Assembly: GCF_002847285.1 (NCBI RefSeq)
Contig: NZ_CP025407.1
Coordinates: 4,930,501-4,994,500 of the forward strand
DNA length: 64,000 bases
Direction: 5' to 3'
From: Streptomyces sp. CMB-StM0423
GTDB lineage: Bacteria; Actinomycetota; Actinomycetes; Streptomycetales; Streptomycetaceae
Below the pieces are notes generated by a model that was not told where the DNA came from, ran no database searches, and was given only the letters and a program-made list of their open reading frames with translations. This document shows, in pieces, positions 58,374 through 64,000 of the stretch. Every line of letters starts with the position of its first letter. The stretch's first letter is position 1. Position numbers and translations under genes: made by a program.

Positions 58374-59336
58374 TCAGGTCCCGTCGGCGCTGGTCGCGGG
58401 GGCGGAGGGCGGCTCCGCTGCGCGCGCGCCGGAGGCGGTGCCGCCGGCCCCGGCCGACCCGCTCCGCGGCGGCTCGCCGTCCCCGGTGGCGGCGGGCGGG
58501 CCCTGTGCCGCCTCGCCCTGTGCCGCCTCGGCTCCCGCCGGTTCGTCGTCCCCGGCCGCCGCCCCGTCCATCACCGCGAACGCCGCCCCCTGGTTGTCCA
58601 CCACCACCGCGAACGTCGCGCCCGGGATCTCCTGCCGGTCCACGAGCACCCGCCCGCCCCCGCGCCGTACCGTCCGCAGCGCGTCGCCGACGTCGCCCAC
58701 CCGGAAGTAGACGAGGAAGTGCGGCGGCATCTCCCGCGGCAGCACGTCTCCGACCATCGCCCGGCCCGCCACCTGCCGGCCGGACTCCGGCAGCGCCCAC
58801 GCCTTGAAGTCGCCCGCGTCGAACGGGGGTGCCTGCAACTCGTAGCCGAAAACCGCCGGGTAGAAGGCGTCGGCCGCGTCCGCGTTCCGTACGTAGACCT
58901 CGGTCCAGCAGAAGGAGCCCGGCACGTCGGTCACGCCGAAGCCCGGCCGCTCGCCCGCCTGCCAGACGGAGAACACCGCGCCGTCCGGGTCCGCGACCGT
59001 CGCCGAGCGGCCGGCGTCCGAGGCCGCCACCGGCTCGGTGAGCACGGTCCCGCCGGCCCGCCGGACCTTCTCCACGGTGCCGGCGAGGTCGGGGGTGGCC
59101 AGGTGGATGCCCCAGGCGGTGGGCATCCGGCCGTCGCGCTTGGCGACGAGCGCGGCGATCGGCCTGCCGTCGAGGTACGCCCGGGAGTGCCGGGGGAAGC
59201 CGGGGCCGGCGTCCGTACCCGCGCCGCCCTCCGTGAACGTCCAGCCGAACAGCTCACCGTAGAAGCGCTCACCGGCGCGCAGGTCGGGCAGTGTGGCGTC
59301 GGCCCAGCAGGGTGAGCCCTCGGCGAATACGGCCAT
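58374..59336 (-). CDS. VOC (glyoxalase/bleomycin resistance) family protein
   Basis: A 320-residue protein with two VOC domains (AVFAEGSPCWADATLPDLRAGERFYGELFGWTF... and GVTDVPGSFCWTEVYVRNADAADAFYPAVFGYELQA). Each has the beta-alpha-beta-beta-beta repeat. The last 55 residues are an Ala/Gly-rich tail (AEAAQGEAAQGPPAATGDGEPPRSGSAGAGG). Such proteins bind metals or act as resistance/lyase proteins. Transcribed in the same direction as AfsK, 214 bases before it. Confidence 0.85.
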   Translation of the reverse strand: MAVFAEGSPCWADATLPDLRAGERFYGELFGWTFTEGGAGTDAGPGFPRHSRAYLDGRPIAALVAKRDGRMPTAWGIHLATPDLAGTVEKVRRAGGTVLTEPVAASDAGRSATVADPDGAVFSVWQAGERPGFGVTDVPGSFCWTEVYVRNADAADAFYPAVFGYELQAPPFDAGDFKAWALPESGRQVAGRAMVGDVLPREMPPHFLVYFRVGDVGDALRTVRRGGGRVLVDRQEIPGATFAVVVDNQGAAFAVMDGAAAGDDEPAGAEAAQGEAAQGPPAATGDGEPPRSGSAGAGGTASGARAAEPPSAPATSADGT

Positions 59337-59568
59337 GACCGTCGTCGTCCTTCCATGGGACCGTGAGGGGAAGTGGCGTGATGGGGGGACTGGCGGGACG
59401 GGGATCGCGCGATGGGTCGCATCGCCAACGTATCCGGTGCGGACATGGGCTCTTGCGAAAATACCCCGAACGTCGCGTCAATTCTGTTCGAGAGTGACAA
59501 TTCGCGCACTTCCGACCGTGTGACCTCCCCGTTTGCCCTCGTCAGATCGCGGTTCGATCACGCGTCGG

Positions 59569-59580
59569 TAAGCTGACGGC
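59569..59580 (+). promoter_or_regulatory. Possible -10 box for a leaderless TetR mRNA
   Basis: TAAGCT at 59569-59574 lies 7 bases before the ATG at 59581, the right distance for a leaderless mRNA, and no ribosome-binding site is seen. The -35 is not obvious. Confidence 0.4.
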
Positions 59581-60234
59581 ATGACAGGTCAAGTTCGGAC
59601 GGTCGACGGCCGTGTCGCCGGCCGGCGCGGCCAGGCGACCCGCACCAAGTTGCTCGAATGCCTCGGCGAGATGCTCGACTCCTCGCCGTACCGGGACGTG
59701 AAGGTGATCGACGTCGCCCGCAGGGCGGGCACCTCGCCGGCGACTTTCTACCAGTACTTCCCCGATGTCGAGGGCGCGGTACTGGAGCTGGCGGAGCAGA
59801 TGGCCAAGGAGGGCGCCGGTCTGACCGGGCTCGTGGCGGGCCGTTCGTGGACGGGCAAGTCCGGGGCCCAGGCCGCGGAGGAGCTGGTCGACGGGTTCCT
59901 CGGGTTCTGGCGGCGGAACGAGGCGATCCTGCGGGTCGTCGACCTCGGGGCCGCCGAGGGCGACAAGCGGTTCTACAAGATCCGGATGAAGATCCTGAAC
60001 TCCGTCACCAAGTCCCTCACCGAGTCGATCCGGGAGCTCCAGGCGAAGGGCAAGGCCGACGCGGCCGTGCACCCGGCGGCGGTGGCCGGGTCGCTGGTGG
60101 TGATGCTCGCCGGGGTGGCAGCGCACCAGAAGGCGTTCCAGACCTGGGGCGTGAAGCAGGCGGAGCTGAAGCCGTCGCTGGCGCTGCTGGTGCACCTCGG
60201 GGTGACGGGGCGGAAGCCGCCGAAGCAGGTGTGA
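59581..60234 (+). CDS. TetR-family regulator
   Basis: A 217-residue TetR regulator. HTH: RTKLLECLGEMLDSSPYRDVKVIDVARRAGTSPATFYQYFPDVEGAVLELAEQM. The C-terminal domain is helical (QAAEELVDGFLGFWRRNEAILRVVDLGAAEGDKRFYKIRMKILNSVTKSLTESI). A very similar TetR gene lies beside afsK in other Streptomyces, so it belongs to the conserved afsK neighbourhood. Target unknown; probably represses its own or the VOC gene. Confidence 0.9.
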   Translation: MTGQVRTVDGRVAGRRGQATRTKLLECLGEMLDSSPYRDVKVIDVARRAGTSPATFYQYFPDVEGAVLELAEQMAKEGAGLTGLVAGRSWTGKSGAQAAEELVDGFLGFWRRNEAILRVVDLGAAEGDKRFYKIRMKILNSVTKSLTESIRELQAKGKADAAVHPAAVAGSLVVMLAGVAAHQKAFQTWGVKQAELKPSLALLVHLGVTGRKPPKQV

Positions 60235-60322
60235 GCGCGCAGCGTAGCGGCTGCTGAATCGTTAGTGCACGGAGCCGGGCAAGCCGCCGGACGGCCGCTC
60301 CGGCGGCGCTACGCTCACCCGC

Positions 60323-61594
60323 ATGTCTCATGACCGTGTCCCATCAGATCGCGGGCGGCCGCCGGGCGGGCCGCAGCCGGGTGGCAGGCAGCCTGGTGGC
60401 CGGGACGAGCGTCCCGTGCTCGTCGTCGGCGGCGGCCCCGCCGGGCTCGCGACGGCGGCGGCGCTGCGGGCGGCCGGGGTCCGGGCCGTGGTCCTGGAGC
60501 GGGGCGCCCGGGTCGGCGACTCGTGGCGCCGGCACTACGACGGACTGCGGCTGCACACGCCGCGGGGGATGTCGGGGCTGCCGGGCACGCCGCTCCCGCG
60601 CCGGTACGGGCGGTGGGTGGGGCGGGACGAGCTCGCGCACTACCTGGAGGAGTATGCGGAGGGCCACGAGCTGGAGATCGTCCACAACGTGGAGGTGGCG
60701 CGGGTCGACCGCGCGGGCTCGGGTTCCGGGTCCGGGTCTGCGTCCGGGCCCGGGCCCGGGTCCGGTTCCGGGTCCGGGTCCGGGCCCGGATGGACGGTGG
60801 CCGCGACCGGGGGCCGCGTCCTCGACGGCCGCCGGGTCGTCGTCGCCACCGGGTACTGCCACACCCCGTACGTACCGGACTGGCCCGGCCGCGACACGTA
60901 CCGCGGCGAACTCCTGCACGCCGCGCACTACCGCAACCCCGCCCCGTACGAGGGCAAGGACGTCCTCGTCGTCGGCGGCGGCAACACGGGCGCGGAGATA
61001 GCCGTGGAGCTGGCGGCCGGCGGCGCGCAGCGGGTGCGGCTGGCGGTACGGACGCTGCCGCACGTCGTCCGCAGACCGGCCGCCGGCTGGTGCGCGGCGG
61101 CGGGCCGGCGGCTGAGCGGCGCGCTGCCGGCCAGGACGGTGGACCGGCTGGCGGGCAGGGTCAGCCGGATCGGGGTCCCGGACCTCGGCGCGTACGGGCT
61201 GCCCCGCCCGGCGAGCGGCCTCTACACCCGGCTGCGGGAGGGGGCGGTCCCCGTCGTCGACACGGGCCTGGTCGCGGCGGTACGCGACCGCCGGGTGCTC
61301 CCGGTCCCGGCGGTGGCGGCGCTGGACGGCGACGGCGTCATCCTCGCGGACGGCGACCGCGCGGAACCTGACGTGGTGATCGCGGCGACGGGCTGGCGGC
61401 GAGGGCTGGAGGAACTGGTCGGCCACCTGGACGTGCTGGACGCCCGCGGCCTGCCGCGAGCGCGGCGGTGGCGGTCGCCGGAAGGGGCGCGGGGGCTGCA
61501 CTTCGTGGGGTTCGCGGGGCCGGTGAGCGGAAGCCTGCGGGAGATCGGGGCGGAGGCGGGGGAGCTGGCGCGAGAGGTGGCGGGGGAGAGCTGA
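60323..61594 (+). CDS. FAD/NAD(P)-binding monooxygenase-like protein with inserted Gly-Ser repeat
   Basis: A 423-residue flavoprotein of the flavin-containing monooxygenase/thioredoxin-reductase-like class. First Rossmann VLVVGGGPAGLATAAALRAAGVRAVVLERG, then RYGRWVGRDELAHYLEEYA, the ATG motif VVVATGYCHTPYVPDW and the NAD(P) motif VLVVGGGNTGAEIAVELAAGG. Residues 132-152 are a Gly-Ser-Pro repeat (GSGSGSASGPGPGSGSGSGS) inserted between two strands, encoded by hexamer-like repeats. The first 28 residues are Pro/Gly/Arg low complexity. The start at 60323 could be later (ATG-less alternatives). Confidence 0.87.
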   Translation: MSHDRVPSDRGRPPGGPQPGGRQPGGRDERPVLVVGGGPAGLATAAALRAAGVRAVVLERGARVGDSWRRHYDGLRLHTPRGMSGLPGTPLPRRYGRWVGRDELAHYLEEYAEGHELEIVHNVEVARVDRAGSGSGSGSASGPGPGSGSGSGSGPGWTVAATGGRVLDGRRVVVATGYCHTPYVPDWPGRDTYRGELLHAAHYRNPAPYEGKDVLVVGGGNTGAEIAVELAAGGAQRVRLAVRTLPHVVRRPAAGWCAAAGRRLSGALPARTVDRLAGRVSRIGVPDLGAYGLPRPASGLYTRLREGAVPVVDTGLVAAVRDRRVLPVPAVAALDGDGVILADGDRAEPDVVIAATGWRRGLEELVGHLDVLDARGLPRARRWRSPEGARGLHFVGFAGPVSGSLREIGAEAGELAREVAGES

Positions 61595-61628
61595 GACGGG
61601 GCGGCGGAGCGGGGCGCGGTCGCCGAAG

Positions 61629-62477
61629 TCAGGCGGGCCCGGCGGCAGTCAGGCCCCCGCCCGCCTCACAGCGGTCACCTCGAACCGGTCGCCGGAACAG
61701 GGCCGTCCACAAGAACGCCTCGCCGAAGTACGCCGAGTCCGCCCCCTCGTCCCGCATCCGCCGCAGCTCGACCTCCTCCCACCCCAGCGCGCCGAAGATC
61801 CACCGCAGCGACTGCGCCGTGTACGCCAGCCCGCCGTGCAGCCGCCCGTCCCCGTACAACTCGGCGTCGGGCAGCTCCGATCCCATCCCGCCGGCGCCGG
61901 CCGCGAAGCAGGCGAGGCCGAAGTGCCCGCCGGGGGCGACGTGCGCGCGGAGGAGGGCGAGGTAGCTGACGCGGCGGTGCGGGGGCAGGTGGTGGAAGCA
62001 GCCGGAGTCGTAGACGAGGTCGTACGGGCCGCCGCGCAGGGGGCGGGGCCGGTCGCGTACGGGACCGGGATCGGCGCGTACGGGATGGGGCTCGTCCCGT
62101 ACGAGGTCGAAGGCGTCACCGCAGTGGAACCGCACCGCCACCCCCGCCTCCCGCGCCCGCTCCTCGCCCCACGCGATGGCGGTGGCGGAGAGGTCGACCG
62201 CCTCGACGCCGAAGCCGTGCCCGGCGAGGAAGACCGCGTTGCGCCCGGGGCCGCTGCCGAGGTCGAGGGCCCGGCCGGGGGTGACGAGGCCGCGGTCGAG
62301 GTACGCGGCGAGGTTCTCGTCGGGCTTGGCGGCGAAGAACGGGACCTCCCGCTCCCGGTCCGCGTAGAAGCCGTCCCACCAGCCGCCGCCCCGGTCGCTC
62401 CACCGGTCCGCGCCAGCCTCGAACATCCCGTCCATGAGCCGCAGTACGTCCTCCACGGACCGTACGTCCCGCTCCAT
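61629..62477 (-). CDS. SAM-dependent methyltransferase with inserted repeat
   Basis: A 282-residue class I methyltransferase. Motif I ALDLGSGPGRNAVFLAGHGFGVEAVDLS, motif II CGDAFDLV, motif III YDLVYDSGCFHHLPPHRR, and a C-terminal GYFGEAFLW-like segment (SAYFGEAFLWTALF). Between FDLVRDE and GPYDLV an insert of about 22 residues (PHPVRADPGPVRDRPRPLR) interrupts motifs II and III and is encoded by CGTACGGG-type repeats. Start 62477 has GGAAGGGG upstream. Substrate unknown. Confidence 0.87.
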   Translation of the reverse strand: MERDVRSVEDVLRLMDGMFEAGADRWSDRGGGWWDGFYADREREVPFFAAKPDENLAAYLDRGLVTPGRALDLGSGPGRNAVFLAGHGFGVEAVDLSATAIAWGEERAREAGVAVRFHCGDAFDLVRDEPHPVRADPGPVRDRPRPLRGGPYDLVYDSGCFHHLPPHRRVSYLALLRAHVAPGGHFGLACFAAGAGGMGSELPDAELYGDGRLHGGLAYTAQSLRWIFGALGWEEVELRRMRDEGADSAYFGEAFLWTALFRRPVRGDRCEAGGGLTAAGPA

Positions 62478-62914
62478 GCGCGCGCCCCTTCCGCCCGAGG
62501 AGCCCGACCGTACGTGACCGCGTCCGGAAACGAGGACGGTGCCCGTCCGACGACTTCCCCTGATGGTCATCGGACGGGCACCGTGTGGGCCGCTCACCTC
62601 ATCGGTGTAGAAAGCGGCCGACCGCTCGGCCCGGCTTTTCCCCCTGTTGCGGGCCTGAGAAGAGAATGGCAGGGGCCGATCAACGTTTGGTTAATGCCCA
62701 CGTCAAGCTTTCGTTCAGCGCCTTCCGGGGCGTTCCCGGGCGTGGGGCGGGCGTGGCGTACGGGGCGCCGCCGCAAGGGAGTCGCGGGGACATTGGCGAG
62801 TAATCGCCAGCATTGCGCGGGGACGTCCGGATTCCTTGACCGGCGTCCGGCCGCCGGAATACTTTCGCGGCTGCCATGCCACTGCGAATCGGGGGGCTGG
62901 GAGGACTGACTGTC
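62478..62914. promoter_or_regulatory. Divergent control region with long inverted repeat
   Basis: 437 bases without a gene. It contains the 15-bp inverted repeat at 62536-62584. Much of the rest has moderate GC and TTTGGTTAATG-type AT-rich stretches (about 62690) that may be promoters of the LuxR-like gene. Confidence 0.45.
62536..62584. repeat. 15-bp perfect inverted repeat with 19-base loop
   Basis: ACGGTGCCCGTCCGA (62536-62550) pairs with its complement at 62570-62584. It lies 58 bases before the methyltransferase start, between the two divergent genes. It could be an operator, a small-RNA terminator or a boundary. Confidence 0.6.
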
Positions 62915-63214
62915 GTGGGCCAGAGGAGGACGAGCCTGTGCGAGGCCGCCACGCAAGGGCGTTTACGGGCTCCGGGGGACCCGGACGGCATCCCGCTTCT
63001 GACCGAGCGTGAGCGCCAGACGCTCTTCCTCGTCGGTACGGGCGCGGGGAACCGGCTGATCGCGCGCCGGCTGGGGATTTCGGAACGGACGGTACGGGCG
63101 CATCTCAGCAACGCCGTACGCAAGATCGGGGTCCGCTCGCGCGCGGAGGCGGCGGTCTTCGCGTTCGCCTACCTGGACCTCGTCGACATCCCGGCGGCCG
63201 CGGAACCGAGGTGA
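62915..63214 (+). CDS. Minimal LuxR-type regulator; carries a TTA codon
   Basis: A 99-residue protein that consists of little more than a LuxR HTH (LLTERERQTLFLVGTGAGNRLIARRLGISERTVRAHLSNAVRKIGVRSRAEAAVFAFAYLD). No sensor domain. GTG 62915 follows GGGAGGA with a good spacing; an ATG at 62876 in frame is an alternative. Codon 17 (62963-62965) is TTA, so it should be bldA-dependent. It may act with sigma factors or response regulators without its own ligand. Confidence 0.85.
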   Translation: MGQRRTSLCEAATQGRLRAPGDPDGIPLLTERERQTLFLVGTGAGNRLIARRLGISERTVRAHLSNAVRKIGVRSRAEAAVFAFAYLDLVDIPAAAEPR

Positions 63215-63224
63215 GGGGGGCCCG

Positions 63225-63419
63225 ATGGCATCGAAGCCGCTGCGCCCGCCGCCGGACCACCCGGGCCTGACGCTCACCGTCTACCACGTCTCGCGGTCCG
63301 GCCGCCGCGGCCCCGCGAGCCGTACGCGCTACCGGCCCTCGGACGGGGACCCGGTGCCGCTGCCGGGGCGCTGGCCGCCGTGCCGCTGCGCGCGCTGCGG
63401 GAGCAGGGCGCGTAGCTGA
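63225..63419 (+). CDS. Small Arg/Pro-rich protein after the LuxR gene
   Basis: A 64-residue ORF (MASKPLRPPPDHPGL..., ending CRCARCGSRARS) 11 bases after the LuxR gene, with GGGGGG at the right distance. It has one CxCxxC cluster near the C-terminus that could bind a metal. Composition is of coding type, but no family is recognised. Confidence 0.55.
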   Translation: MASKPLRPPPDHPGLTLTVYHVSRSGRRGPASRTRYRPSDGDPVPLPGRWPPCRCARCGSRARS

Positions 63420-63493
63420 TACGGGACTTGAGGCACCGGACTGCGAAACCACCCGCCGTCCAGCAGCCGCCCGCCCGCCGATCAGCAGCCCCT

Positions 63494-63829
63494 TCAGCCC
63501 CCCTCCGCCGTACCGGCGAGGCACGCCCCGACGAGCCACCCCCGCCGTACCGCCTGTGCCCCGCCCTGGAACCTGCTCTCCGCGCCCAGGCACTCCAGCA
63601 GTTCCGCCACCCGCCTGCTGTACGTGCGCGGGGACATGTGCAGTTTTCGGCAGGCGACCGTGTCGGGCGTACCGCGTGACAACTCGGCCAGCACCGGCAC
63701 CAGATGAGGCGGCGGCGGTGCGGGGAGCTGCCGCACGGGCCGCGGGTCGACCGGCTCGTCCGGGAACGCGCCGACGACGAGACGAAGACCGTGTGCGTGC
63801 GATTCTTTCCGGGGAGTCGAGTCGCTCAT
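63494..63829 (-). CDS. Small LuxR/response-regulator-like HTH protein
   Basis: A 111-residue protein. Residues 45-110 resemble the HTH of LuxR-type regulators (VLAELSRGTPDTVACRKLHMSPRTYSRRVAELLECLGAESRFQGGAQAVRRGWL) with the recognition helix SPRTYSRRV, a form common in Streptomyces orphans. The first 40 residues are variable. Start 63829 is ATG of MSDSTPRKES. It is convergent with the upstream small gene. No receiver domain. Confidence 0.8.
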   Translation of the reverse strand: MSDSTPRKESHAHGLRLVVGAFPDEPVDPRPVRQLPAPPPPHLVPVLAELSRGTPDTVACRKLHMSPRTYSRRVAELLECLGAESRFQGGAQAVRRGWLVGACLAGTAEGG

Positions 63830-63989
63830 GCCGTCCAGCGAAACGGACGGCCATGGACATGCTGTGGACGGTGCGTCGGAGGCCGTCAATCCGCTGTCAA
63901 TCGGCCCGGCCGGCTGTCGCAAACGGGCCGGTGGCGGGGGTGTCCCGGGTGCGGCAGACTGTGTGCGCGGGACTGGACAGGGGGTGGCG

Positions 63990-64000
63990 ATGTCCGAGGG
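63990..64000 (+). CDS. Start of a gene cut by the window end
   Basis: ATGTCCGAGGG at 63990 follows GGACAGGGGGTGGCG, a good ribosome-binding site. Only M-S-E is visible. It could be the first codons of the next gene. Confidence 0.4.

Noticed and set aside
1..64000. tRNA, rRNA, CRISPR, insertion sequences
   Set aside because: No T-loop motif in a cloverleaf context, no rRNA signature, no spaced repeat array, no transposase motif was seen.

Overview
The window is a stretch of a high-GC actinomycete chromosome, almost certainly Streptomyces. Evidence: very strong G/C preference at third codon positions, many GTG starts, frequent ATGA/GTGA stop-start overlaps, rare TTA codons, and a protein that matches the AfsK kinase almost residue for residue in its catalytic part. 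About 60 genes are supported. No rRNA, tRNA, CRISPR array, transposase or phage structural gene was seen.

Layout. (1) 1-1738: the end of a DtxR-family iron regulator (DmdR type) and an alpha/beta hydrolase behind a structured leader. (2) 1848-9211: a type VII secretion locus with a divergent accessory gene, a 1643-residue EccC/EssC-type ATPase, two WXG100-like substrates and a small membrane protein. (3) 9272-12755: two overlapping genes for paralogous membrane proteins with TPM-like extracytoplasmic domains. (4) 13187-20103: a Tad (tight adherence/Flp pilus) operon (CpaB-like SAF protein, CpaE-like, TadA, TadB, TadC, Flp pilin, two TadE-like and one TadG-like protein), followed by an SH3 exported protein and a membrane LysM-BTAD protein. 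(5) 24188-30161: small membrane protein, Prim-Pol protein, HTH/repeat regulator, two conserved proteins and purU. (6) 30272-34648: ECF sigma factor with a zinc anti-sigma/DinB-like fusion, a STAS antagonist, an XRE-membrane protein pair and an RsbW-like kinase. (7) 34947-41009: quinone reductase, XRE-cupin regulator beside an exporter, GlxA-type AraC regulator and a second MFS gene. (8) 41010-42089: about 1 kb of non-coding DNA full of repeats. (9) 42090-43738: a HATPase/XRE-DUF5753/DUF397 triad of the WhiJ type. (10) 43701-55475: accessory enzymes and small regulators, mostly in divergent regulator-enzyme pairs. (11) 55496-60234: AfsK kinase, a VOC protein and a TetR regulator. (12) 60323-64000: flavoprotein, methyltransferase and two minimal LuxR-like regulators.

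Two themes stand out. One is the cell surface: type VII secretion, a Tad pilus and the TPM-like proteins lie side by side. The other is developmental and stress signalling: AfsK, an ECF/ZAS/STAS module, two HATPase anti-sigma-like proteins, the WhiJ-like triad, and four genes that carry a TTA codon and so should depend on the bldA tRNA. From memory, the DmdR1 - purU - sigma/STAS - afsK order resembles the core Streptomyces chromosome, which would make the secretion and pilus block a lineage-specific placement; this needs a synteny check.

Unusual signals include two perfect DnaA boxes upstream of eccC, a 55-bp near-perfect palindrome at 52512-52566, a 101-bp inverted repeat at 41410-41510, an array of five hairpins at 533-721, palindromes upstream of several regulators, and in-frame repeat insertions in several enzymes.
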